14,038 bases of DNA. Source: Lachnoclostridium sp. UBA7482 (GTDB taxonomy: Bacteria > Bacillota > Clostridia > Lachnospirales > Lachnospiraceae). A program made the translations under genes and the position numbers. Positions 6,345 to 13,467 of this stretch are shown one piece after another. The notes beneath the pieces are model-generated. The model had not been told where the DNA came from, made no database searches, and saw nothing but the letters and a program-made list of their open reading frames with translations. The stretch lies in contig DLOO01000051.1 in assembly GCA_002479645.1 (NCBI GenBank), positions 1 to 14,038 on the forward strand, given 5' to 3'. Each line of letters starts with the position of its first letter. Position 1 is the stretch's first letter.

Positions 6345-6854
6345 ATGCTAAACGAAAACATCAAAGCAATCAGAAAATCCAAAGGACTTTCGCAAGAGGA
6401 ACTTGCAATCAAGTTAAATGTGGTAAGACAAACAATATCAAAATGGGAGCAAGGATTGTCGGTTCCGGATGCCGATATGTTGATTTCCATATCAGAGGTA
6501 TTTGAAACGCCTGTATGCACGCTGATTGGAGAAACGGTTGTCGAGACGGAGGTCGACGACTTAAAAGCAATTTCCGAAAAACTTGAGGTCATAAACCTGC
6601 AGCTTGCGCATAGGAAGGCAGCGAGACAAAAAGCGATTCATTGGCTTTTTATCTCATTGTGTGCGGTTATAGTGGCTTTTTCGGCAGTCTTAATCGGATT
6701 AAATAGTCCTTACTTGGGTTGGGATTATAGCGATCCCGAAACCGCGGTTGCCGGAGCAGTGTTTCACGCATTTGAGTGGCTGTTCGTCAGAATAGCGCCG
6801 CTTGCCTTGCTTGGAACAATCGTTGGAATTTGCCTGACACGGAAGAAAATGTGA
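6345..6854 (+). CDS. XRE-family transcriptional regulator with C-terminal membrane domain
   Basis: This is a 169-residue protein. Residues 1-62 are a Cro/C1-type helix-turn-helix (LNENIKAIRKSKGLSQEELA, then the recognition helix VVRQTISKWEQG, 27-38, and the closing PDADMLISISEVFETP). Residues 68-95 form a charged linker, possibly coiled coil (DDLKAISEKLEVINLQLAHR). Two hydrophobic segments at about 98-120 and 145-165, ending in basic TRKKM, predict a membrane-anchored regulator. Such proteins are common in Firmicutes and often control adjacent transport or envelope genes, but no obvious target lies next to it. The start is ATG at 6345, with AAAGGAGG nine bases upstream. An upstream in-frame extension to 6288 would overlap the promoter and is rejected. 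The gene is convergent with the amidohydrolase and shares the bidirectional terminator at 6945-6991. Confidence 0.93.
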   Translation: MLNENIKAIRKSKGLSQEELAIKLNVVRQTISKWEQGLSVPDADMLISISEVFETPVCTLIGETVVETEVDDLKAISEKLEVINLQLAHRKAARQKAIHWLFISLCAVIVAFSAVLIGLNSPYLGWDYSDPETAVAGAVFHAFEWLFVRIAPLALLGTIVGICLTRKKM

Positions 6855-6944
6855 AATTCCCCATCTTTTTGAGGAGCCGATTCAAGTTTCAAAATTCTGA
6901 TTTATGCGAGTAATCGAATATTAATAACATGAGTATCGAACGAA

Positions 6945-6991
6945 AAAAGTCCTCTTTTACTTGGCAGAAAGCCGGTAAGAAGAGGACTTTT
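6945..6991. terminator. Bidirectional terminator between the XRE gene and the amidohydrolase gene
   Basis: The arms AAAAGTCCTCTTTTAC (6945-6960) and 6975-6991 pair over 16 base pairs with one bulge around a 14-base loop. They are flanked by A runs on the left and T runs on the right, so it works in both directions. It begins 3 bases past the stop of the minus-strand amidohydrolase gene and serves the convergent XRE gene as well. Confidence 0.9.
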
Positions 6992-6993
6992 GT

Positions 6994-7788
6994 TTATTCC
7001 ATTCCCAAAAGCTTAGCGCCGTTGGTCCAGCAAATCTTCTGAATCAAATCCTCGGGAAGCTCCATCCTGCGAAGAACGGAGAGCGGTTCGCTCTGTGCAA
7101 ACCAGGGGGAATCGGAACCGTACAGAAGCTTGTCCGGATCGTGATTAACGAGGTTTCGCCTGCAGGTTTCCAAATCGTCGTAATAATATGCAGTGCTGCA
7201 GTCGATATAAACATTCTTGCCGACGATGAGACGGTGGGCATCCTTTAATTGCCTCAGAGCGCCGAAATGAGCCAGAATCAGCTTGCCCTTCGTAAGTTGG
7301 GGAAGGATATTGGCAATGCGCTCGGCAGAGGAAAATGCGATATCCGGGGAAACCGGATCGAGGCCGGCGTGTACCAGGACAGCAAGACCGGCATCAAATG
7401 CCCGGTTGATGGTTTCAATGCTTTCCGGGCTGTCAATATAACGGCGCATATAGTCGAAATGCATTTTAATGCCTTTCAGACCGCCATCGGCAATGCGGCG
7501 AAATTCGGCAGCCTTGTCGGGATAGTCAACGTGCATAGCGCCAAAGGAACGAAGGCCGGGGATCTTATTGTTCTCCATGGCAAGCGTATTCATGGTTTCA
7601 ACATGCTTAGGTTTGGTCGCTACCGGCATCAGTACCGAAATATCGATGTTGTGTTTCTTCATGGATTCTAATATAGCCCCCATGGTACCGTCAAGGTCCG
7701 GGGTCAGTTGACTGACTTCCGCCATTTGCGGAATTGCCTTCCTGGCAAGGTCGTCGGGGAATGTATGAGTATGAAAATCAATGATCAT
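6994..7788 (-). CDS. Amidohydrolase family (amidohydrolase_2-like) metal-dependent hydrolase
   Basis: This is a 264-residue TIM-barrel hydrolase of the amidohydrolase_2 family (relatives include aminocarboxymuconate-semialdehyde decarboxylase and uncharacterised deacylases). Metal-site residues are visible: the HxH pair in MIIDFHTHTF (His6, His8), His140 in VLVHAGLD, His174 in LILAHFG, and Asp226 in LLYGSDSPWF. Lys108 in GIKMH may contribute as well. The substrate cannot be inferred. The start ATG at 7788 has GGAGG eight bases upstream. It is divergent from iorA across a 217-base gap, and on its own strand a TTGACA (7878-7873) with a weak -10 at 7855-7850 could serve as promoter. The divergent position next to indolepyruvate oxidoreductase genes suggests, but does not show, a role in catabolism of aromatic or acyl intermediates. 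It appears intact. Confidence 0.88.
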   Translation of the reverse strand: MIIDFHTHTFPDDLARKAIPQMAEVSQLTPDLDGTMGAILESMKKHNIDISVLMPVATKPKHVETMNTLAMENNKIPGLRSFGAMHVDYPDKAAEFRRIADGGLKGIKMHFDYMRRYIDSPESIETINRAFDAGLAVLVHAGLDPVSPDIAFSSAERIANILPQLTKGKLILAHFGALRQLKDAHRLIVGKNVYIDCSTAYYYDDLETCRRNLVNHDPDKLLYGSDSPWFAQSEPLSVLRRMELPEDLIQKICWTNGAKLLGME

Positions 7789-7906
7789 TTATATAACCTC
7801 CGTATGGTTTTGTATGAAATATACTGTCGTGAAATTTTTTACGTTAAATAAATTACTCCCAAATATTTTTTTTGTCAAGGATTCGTGTGGATTCTTGCGG
7901 GAATGC

Positions 7907-7935
7907 TTGCGAAAAGACAAAAAAAATGATATAAT
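7907..7935 (+). promoter_or_regulatory. Promoter of the iorAB operon
   Basis: TTGCGA (7907-7912) and a perfect TATAAT (7930-7935) are 17 bases apart. The predicted leader is about 65 bases and ends with TTGGAGG before the GTG start at 8006. A short hairpin (GAGCT 7949-7953 with AGCTC further on) is present in the leader, but no riboswitch class is recognisable. Confidence 0.78.
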
Positions 7936-8005
7936 AAATCTGATTGTGAGCTTCTGTAAGCAGCTCAAGATACGAAAGACCAGGTTCTATATTTTGGAGG
8001 TTATT

Positions 8006-9745
8006 GTGGCAGAAAAAAAGATTATGCTCGGCAATGAAGCAATTGCACGCGGCGCATGGGAAGCCGGAGTGAAAGTCAGCGCGGCTTATCCGGGAACACC
8101 CAGTACGGAAATCAGTGAAAATATTGTAAAATATCCGGAGATTTACGCAGAGTGGTCTCCCAATGAAAAGGTAGCCATGGAGGTGGCAATCGGCGCGTCC
8201 TTCGCGGGCGTTCGTGCCATGGCGTCTATGAAGCACGTTGGCGTCAATGTAGCTTCTGATCCGCTTTACACGGCATCCTACATAGGAGCAACCGGCGGTC
8301 TAGTTATTGTTGCAGCAGACGACCCCGGACTTTACAGCTCTCAGAATGAGCAGGACAGCCGTGCGGTGGCAAGAGCGGCAAAGATTCCGGTATTGGAGCC
8401 CTCCGATTCTCAGGAGGCTAAGGACTTCATGAAGTTTGCGTTTGAAATGAGTGAGAAGTATGATACTCCCGTAATGCTTCGTACCACAACGAGATTGTCC
8501 CATTCCCAGGGAATTGTTACCTTAGAGGACAGAGAAGAGATTCCGGACAAGCCCTATGTGAAAAATATTAAAAAGAATGTTATGATGCCTGCCAATGCAA
8601 AGCTTCGTCATCTTCATGTAGAGGAGCGTGAGAAGAAGCTTTCCGCAGACGGCGCTTCTATGTTTGTAAACCGTGTAGAACCCGGCAGCAGTAAGGTCGG
8701 TATTATTACTTCCGGGATTCCTTATCAGTATGTAAAGGAGGTCTGTCCCGATGCATCCGTCCTGAAGCTCGGTATGGTTCATCCGCTTCCGAAGCAGATG
8801 ATTCTGGATTTTGCTAAGACGGTTGAAACTTTGTACATTATCGAGGAACTCGATCCGATTATCGAGGAGCAGGTTCGTTCCTGGGGAATCAAGGCAATCG
8901 GTAAGGAGATTCTGACCGTTCAGGGCGAGTACAGCGCCAATATGCTTCGTAAGGCGCTGCTTGGCGAAGAGGTTTTGGTCAATGCACCCGCAGATGTTCC
9001 GGTTCGCCCGCCGATTCTGTGCCCCGGATGTCCGCATCGTTCCGTATTTTACGCATTGCAGAAGCTTGGACTTCATGCAGCAGGCGATATCGGATGTTAT
9101 ACGCTCGGCGCGGTTGCTCCGCTTGGCGTAGTAGATACAACCGTATGTATGGGGGCTTCCATCAGTACCCTTCATGGGATGGAAAAAGCACAAGGTTCCG
9201 AGTATGTAAAGAACTGGGTTGCCGTTATCGGTGATTCCACCTTTATGCATACCGGTATCAATTCCCTGATGAACATGGTATACAACCGGGCAACCGGTAC
9301 GGTTATTATCCTCGACAACCATACCACCGGTATGACAGGACATCAGGAGCACGCAGGTACCGGCAAGACCCTGAAGGGCGATATTGTTGCAGCAATCGAC
9401 GTGGTTGGTCTTTGTAAGGCTCTCGGTGTTCCGAATGTAACTGTTGTCAATGCGATGCGCCAGGATGAATTGATTCCTGTTTTGAGGGCAGAAACCGCAA
9501 AGGAGGAGCTGAGCGTTATTATTGCACGGTATCCTTGTGCTTTGCTTGGTAAGAAGAAGGTCACCGAGGTTTATCGTATCGATCAGGACAAATGCAGGAA
9601 GTGCGGTATGTGTATGAAGCCCGGTTGTCCGGCAATTACCAGGAAGGCTGACGGAAGCATGATGATTGACGATACTATGTGCAACGGCTGCGGCCTTTGC
9701 GAGCAGCTTTGCAAGTTCGGAGCAATGGAAAGAGTTGAAAAGTGA
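8006..9745 (+). CDS. iorA: Indolepyruvate ferredoxin oxidoreductase, alpha subunit
   Basis: IorA is the catalytic subunit of the thiamine-diphosphate enzyme that oxidatively decarboxylates aryl pyruvates (from tryptophan, phenylalanine and tyrosine transamination) to aryl-acetyl-CoA, reducing ferredoxin. The protein has 579 residues. The N-terminal pyrimidine-binding domain begins MLGNEAIARGAWEAG and includes AYPGTPSTEI. The thiamine-diphosphate domain has CPGCPHR (339-345), GDIGCYTLG, the GDS motif (409-411) in GDSTFMHTGINSL, and LDNHTTGMTG. The C-terminus is a two-cluster ferredoxin domain with eight cysteines (530, 533, 536, 541 and 559, 562, 565, 569). The second set ends in CK rather than the usual CP. 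The start is GTG at 8006, with GGAGG five bases before it. The frame is open back to 7781, but that stretch crosses the promoter. It precedes iorB by 7 bases. Confidence 0.97.
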   Translation: MAEKKIMLGNEAIARGAWEAGVKVSAAYPGTPSTEISENIVKYPEIYAEWSPNEKVAMEVAIGASFAGVRAMASMKHVGVNVASDPLYTASYIGATGGLVIVAADDPGLYSSQNEQDSRAVARAAKIPVLEPSDSQEAKDFMKFAFEMSEKYDTPVMLRTTTRLSHSQGIVTLEDREEIPDKPYVKNIKKNVMMPANAKLRHLHVEEREKKLSADGASMFVNRVEPGSSKVGIITSGIPYQYVKEVCPDASVLKLGMVHPLPKQMILDFAKTVETLYIIEELDPIIEEQVRSWGIKAIGKEILTVQGEYSANMLRKALLGEEVLVNAPADVPVRPPILCPGCPHRSVFYALQKLGLHAAGDIGCYTLGAVAPLGVVDTTVCMGASISTLHGMEKAQGSEYVKNWVAVIGDSTFMHTGINSLMNMVYNRATGTVIILDNHTTGMTGHQEHAGTGKTLKGDIVAAIDVVGLCKALGVPNVTVVNAMRQDELIPVLRAETAKEELSVIIARYPCALLGKKKVTEVYRIDQDKCRKCGMCMKPGCPAITRKADGSMMIDDTMCNGCGLCEQLCKFGAMERVEK

Positions 9746-9752
9746 GGATATT

Positions 9753-10322
9753 ATGGAAACTAAGAATATTATGATTGTCGGCGTCGGCGGACAGGGAACC
9801 CTGCTTACCAGCCGAATCCTCGGCGGTATTATGCTGACCGGCGGATATGACGTTAAGCTTTCCGAGGTGCATGGTATGGCACAGCGAGGCGGCAGCGTAG
9901 TAACCTTTGTTCGTTATGGCGAGAAGGTTGCTGAACCAATCGTCGAAGAAGGACAGGCGGATGTTTTGATTGCATTTGAACGTCTTGAGGCACTTCGTTA
10001 TGCGCATTACCTGAAGCCGGACGGCGTTCTGATTGTCAACGACCAGCGTATTGATCCGATGCCGGTTGTTATCGGCGCCGCAGCTTATCCGGAGGGCATT
10101 TTGGAGGAGCTTTCCGGGAAGTATAAGGTGCTTTCCGTTGATGCGATGGCTGTTGCAAAGGAGCTTGGCAATGTGCGTGCATTTAACTCGGTAGTGCTTG
10201 GCGTCGCTGCAAAGCATATGGATTTCTCTGTTGAGGACTGGCTCGGTGTTGTTGAGAAAACCGTTCCGCCGAAGACGATTGCATTGAATCAGAAGGCATT
10301 TCTGGCAGGATATGAGAGCTAA
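9753..10322 (+). CDS. iorB: Indolepyruvate ferredoxin oxidoreductase, beta subunit
   Basis: This 189-residue protein is the beta subunit that pairs with IorA and corresponds to the gamma domain of pyruvate:ferredoxin oxidoreductases. The N-terminal MIVGVGGQGTLLTSRILGG (about residues 7-25) is the nucleotide-fold glycine loop of this family. It is followed by VKLSEVHGMAQRGGSVVTFVRYG (about 34-56), the diagnostic HGMAQRGG block. The ATG at 9753 is chosen because GAGG lies five bases upstream and the preceding gene ends 7 bases earlier. The longer frame (from 9666) runs antiparallel to nothing useful and overlaps the iorA ferredoxin domain. Co-translation with iorA is expected. There is no sign of damage. 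Confidence 0.96.
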   Translation: METKNIMIVGVGGQGTLLTSRILGGIMLTGGYDVKLSEVHGMAQRGGSVVTFVRYGEKVAEPIVEEGQADVLIAFERLEALRYAHYLKPDGVLIVNDQRIDPMPVVIGAAAYPEGILEELSGKYKVLSVDAMAVAKELGNVRAFNSVVLGVAAKHMDFSVEDWLGVVEKTVPPKTIALNQKAFLAGYES

Positions 10323-10329
10323 TCCGTAA

Positions 10330-11025
10330 ATGAGTGAAATTATGGGCGATATAAAGAGATATAAAGTGGAGACGCATTTGCACACTTATGAAGGAAGTCT
10401 GTGTGCAACGGCGACAGGTGTTGATCAGGTATATGCGAGAAAAGCGGAGGGGTACGATACGATTATCGTAACCGACCATTTTTTTCGCGGCAATACAAGA
10501 CCGAATCGTGACCTTCCGTGGGAGGATTATGTAGAAGAGTTCTGTTCCGGCTACCGTCACGCCAAGGAAGAGGGCGATAAAATCGGTCTGAATGTTCTGT
10601 TCGGTTGGGAAGATAATTATTGGGGAGCCGAATTTCTGTGTTACGGCCCCGATGAGGCATGGCTGAAGGCGCATCCCGAGATGAAGGGATGGACTCCGCC
10701 GGAGCTTTACCGAGAGGTAAAGGCTGCGGGCGGTATGGTGATTCAGGCACATCCGTTTCGTCAGAGAGGCTATTTGATGGGAATATCCGTTTATCCGGAT
10801 TATTGTGACGGAATCGAGGCATTTAATTCGAGCCAGCCTCGCATTCAGAATGAACATGCGGTCTGGTATGCGGATGAATTCGGACTCAGAAAGACGGCAG
10901 GTTCCGATATTCACCATGAAGAAAGTGTCGGCGGCGGAATGTATTTCCGGCGTCCCATCGAAACGATTGAGGATTACATCAAGGCAGTAATGAATTACGA
11001 GCCGTATGAATTGATAAAAAACTAA
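10330..11025 (+). CDS. PHP-domain metal-dependent phosphoesterase
   Basis: This is a 231-residue protein of the PHP (polymerase and histidinol phosphatase) superfamily, whose members are multimetal phosphoesterases. The four metal-ligand motifs are visible: HLH (His16, His18), TDH (Asp49, His50), the QAHPF block (His141) and SDIH (Asp193, His195). Glu94 in GWEDNY is a probable bridging ligand. It resembles stand-alone PHP proteins that cleave nucleoside or nucleotide phosphates, but the substrate is unknown. It starts 7 bases after iorB. The ribosome binding site before the ATG at 10330 is weak (GAGAG). An internal ATG at 10342 is possible. It sits between a 2-oxoacid enzyme and a methyltransferase with no obvious shared pathway. 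Codon use looks like its neighbours. Confidence 0.87.
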   Translation: MSEIMGDIKRYKVETHLHTYEGSLCATATGVDQVYARKAEGYDTIIVTDHFFRGNTRPNRDLPWEDYVEEFCSGYRHAKEEGDKIGLNVLFGWEDNYWGAEFLCYGPDEAWLKAHPEMKGWTPPELYREVKAAGGMVIQAHPFRQRGYLMGISVYPDYCDGIEAFNSSQPRIQNEHAVWYADEFGLRKTAGSDIHHEESVGGGMYFRRPIETIEDYIKAVMNYEPYELIKN

Positions 11026-11037
11026 GTGAGGAATGCT

Positions 11038-12507
11038 ATGATAGGTTTGGTAACGGAGATTCGGGCAGGAGAAAGGGTCAGGGAAAATCTGATTGCGTTG
11101 ATAGCAGAGGCAAAGGACGCCGACGGCGGATTGCCGGAGGAATTGCTTGCGGAGCGCGAGCAGTGGCTGCCGGGGCTTTTGACGCATGAGGATGCTAAAG
11201 TGCGCAAAAATGCAGCAAAGCTTATGGGGATGTTCCATGCGGATTCTTTTGCGGATTGTCTGTATCAGGCATATTGCAGGGAAGAAACACGGTTTGTTCG
11301 GCCGGCTTATCTGGAGGCCTTAAAGGGATATGATATTTCTGCTTACCGCGAAAATCTTCGGAAGGAAAAAGCAGAGATACTGAATGAAACCATCGTTCCG
11401 GAAAATGAGAAACATATCAATGCAGAACTTCGTGCGATGGCGGATTTGCTCGGCGAGGACAAGGTTTCCCACCATGCTTTCACCGAAAATGCTGTCGGCA
11501 CGGATGTGCTTCTGGCTGCCGAACCTTCGGCAAAAGAGGCATTGTACGCACAGTTGGAATGTGAAAAAAAGAAGATTGTCGGCCCTGGGGTTCTGGTTCG
11601 CACGGACAATCCGCGCGGCCTTTATCGGAGCCGTCTGTTTCGTGAGATGCTGTTTTCGGTTCCCGGTCTACCGAGTGTTTCCGGCAATCCGTATGAAGCC
11701 GCAAGAGAATTGTACGGAGCCAAATTACTTCCGTTTCTTAAGAAAATGCTGGTCGGCCCCGGAGCCTATGGTTACCGCGTGGCGATTCGGGCGCAGATGA
11801 CTGCGGATAAAAAGTCTGAATTTATCAAAGCGTTTGCCGGTGAATTGTACCGATTGTCGGACGGAAGCTTACTGAATTCACCGAGTGATTATGAGGTGGA
11901 GATTCGTCTGATTGCAAAGCCGACCGGGGAGTATCGTGTGCTGCTTCGTTTTTATAATCTGAAAGACGAGCGTTTCCTGTATCGACGGGAGACGGTTGCG
12001 GCAAGTATTCATCCAGTGGACGCGGCTGTTTGTATGGAGCTTGCAGCCCCCTATCTAAAGGAAGGCGCGCAGGTGCTTGATCCGTTCTGCGGAGTCGGAA
12101 CCATGCTGGTGGAGCGTCATAAGCGTGTTCCGATGGGAACCGCGTATGCGGTGGATACCTTCGGAGAAGCAATTGATAAGGCGAAGGGAAATCTGAAAAA
12201 GGCAGAGCTTCGCTGCAACATGATTCACAGGAATTTCATGGATTTTCGTCATGAGTATCTGTTTGATGAGATTGTTACCAACGTACCGTTTGCCGTAAGA
12301 CCGGAAGATCAGGAAAACGTGCTTGCTTTATTGGAAAAATTCTTCCTAAAAGCCGGCACACATTTGAAGCCCGGCGGCATTTTGTGTATTTACACCCGGG
12401 ATGGGGAACAATGCAGACAATATGCAAAAACGAATGGATTTACCCTTTTGAAGTCCTATCGTATGCAGGAAAAGGAAGGTACGGACTGGTTGATTTTCCG
12501 GGCATAA
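11038..12507 (+). CDS. THUMP/class I methyltransferase-domain protein with N-terminal HEAT-like region
   Basis: This is a 489-residue protein. Residues about 40-110 look like HEAT-type helical repeats (LLTHEDAKVRKNAAKLMGMF). Residues about 235-310 resemble a THUMP-type RNA-binding region. Residues 322-489 are a class I S-adenosylmethionine methyltransferase, with motif I VLDPFCGVGTM (346-356) and the preceding SIHPVDAAVCMELA typical of the Trm11/Trm14/RlmL group. These enzymes methylate guanine N2 in tRNA or rRNA. The catalytic motif IV here reads NVPF (415-418) instead of the usual (N/D)PPY. ATG at 11038, with GAGG six bases upstream, is preferred over the in-frame GTG at 11026. It begins 12 bases after the PHP gene. 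RNA methylation is the likely role, but the exact target is unknown. Confidence 0.82.
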   Translation: MIGLVTEIRAGERVRENLIALIAEAKDADGGLPEELLAEREQWLPGLLTHEDAKVRKNAAKLMGMFHADSFADCLYQAYCREETRFVRPAYLEALKGYDISAYRENLRKEKAEILNETIVPENEKHINAELRAMADLLGEDKVSHHAFTENAVGTDVLLAAEPSAKEALYAQLECEKKKIVGPGVLVRTDNPRGLYRSRLFREMLFSVPGLPSVSGNPYEAARELYGAKLLPFLKKMLVGPGAYGYRVAIRAQMTADKKSEFIKAFAGELYRLSDGSLLNSPSDYEVEIRLIAKPTGEYRVLLRFYNLKDERFLYRRETVAASIHPVDAAVCMELAAPYLKEGAQVLDPFCGVGTMLVERHKRVPMGTAYAVDTFGEAIDKAKGNLKKAELRCNMIHRNFMDFRHEYLFDEIVTNVPFAVRPEDQENVLALLEKFFLKAGTHLKPGGILCIYTRDGEQCRQYAKTNGFTLLKSYRMQEKEGTDWLIFRA

Positions 12508-12538
12508 TAAATCTTTGAATGAAAGCAGGAGGCACAAA

Positions 12539-13450
12539 ATGAAGCTGGGATGCCATGTTGGAATGAGCGGAAGCGAAATGTTTCTCGGGTCGGTAAAGGA
12601 GGCTGTTTCCTACGGGGCGGACACCTTTATGGTATATACCGGAGCGCCGCAGAACACACGCCGTAAGGCCGTGGGGGAATTGAAGATAGAAGCCGGTCAT
12701 GCATTGATGCGGGAGGCGGGAATTACCGAGTTTGTTGTACATGCGCCGTATATTATCAATCTTGCCAATACGGTAAATCCGGAGACGTATCAGCTTGCGG
12801 TTGAATTTCTTGCAAAAGAGATGCAGCGTACCCATGCCATGGGTTCGCAGACATTGGTGCTGCATCCGGGTTCGCATGTGGGCGCCGGAGAGGACGCCGG
12901 AATTGCACAGATTGTCAAAGGCTTGAATGAAGTGTTTGCACAGGTTCCTGTCGGAGACAGGAAGGTTTATGTTGCACTGGAAACAATGGCAGGCAAGGGT
13001 TCGGAAATTGGGCGAAGCTTCGAGGAGCTGGCTCGTATTTACGACGGTGTGGCCGATAACAGCCGTTTGAAAATCTGCATGGATACCTGTCATCTGAATG
13101 ATGCGGGGTACCCGGTGCGCGAGGATTTTGATTCGGTACTTGAGAAATTCACAAGATATTTTCCCCTTAATCAGATTGCCTGCATTCACTTAAACGACAG
13201 TATGAATCCGCAGGGGTCCGGAAAGGATCGTCATGCCAATGTTGGATTTGGCGAGGTGGGATTTGATGCATTGTGTGCGGTTACGAGACGTCCGGAATTT
13301 GCAAACACTCCGATGATTCTTGAGACACCGTATGTGCCGAAGGTTGGAAGCAAGACGAGAGATTTGGCGCCGTATAAGCACGAAATTCAGATGCTTCGCG
13401 AGGGTGTATTCCGCGAGAACCTGATCGAACAGATTCAGAATGAGGCTTAA
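12539..13450 (+). CDS. nfo: Endonuclease IV (deoxyribonuclease IV), AP endonuclease
   Basis: This is a 303-residue AP endonuclease that cuts DNA 5' to abasic sites in base excision repair. All nine metal ligands of the tri-zinc site are present in order: His68 and His109, Glu148, Asp182 and His185, His217, Asp230 and His232, and Glu262. The signatures MDTCHLNDAG (181-190), LHPGSH (108-113) and DRHANVGFGEVGFDAL (230-245) are unmistakable. The start is ATG at 12539, with AGGAGG six bases upstream. It lies 31 bases after the methyltransferase gene and 17 bases before the next gene on the same strand. Length and motifs indicate an active full-length enzyme. Confidence 0.98.
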   Translation: MKLGCHVGMSGSEMFLGSVKEAVSYGADTFMVYTGAPQNTRRKAVGELKIEAGHALMREAGITEFVVHAPYIINLANTVNPETYQLAVEFLAKEMQRTHAMGSQTLVLHPGSHVGAGEDAGIAQIVKGLNEVFAQVPVGDRKVYVALETMAGKGSEIGRSFEELARIYDGVADNSRLKICMDTCHLNDAGYPVREDFDSVLEKFTRYFPLNQIACIHLNDSMNPQGSGKDRHANVGFGEVGFDALCAVTRRPEFANTPMILETPYVPKVGSKTRDLAPYKHEIQMLREGVFRENLIEQIQNEA

Positions 13451-13467
13451 GAAACCGAGGAATTATG

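Noticed and set aside
7942..8005. A riboswitch or T-box in the iorA leader
   Set aside because: The leader is only about 65 bases, with one weak hairpin and no conserved aptamer or T-box core.
8522..9352. A long minus-strand open frame (276 codons) inside iorA
   Set aside because: It is antisense to the conserved thiamine-diphosphate region of iorA, has no plausible ribosome binding site or recognisable domain, and its composition is what a third-position bias on the other strand produces.
10183..11238. A 351-codon minus-strand open frame across iorB, PHP and the methyltransferase
   Set aside because: It spans three clear genes on the other strand, shows no domain, and is rich in residues typical of antisense frames (Ser, Arg, Leu, His).
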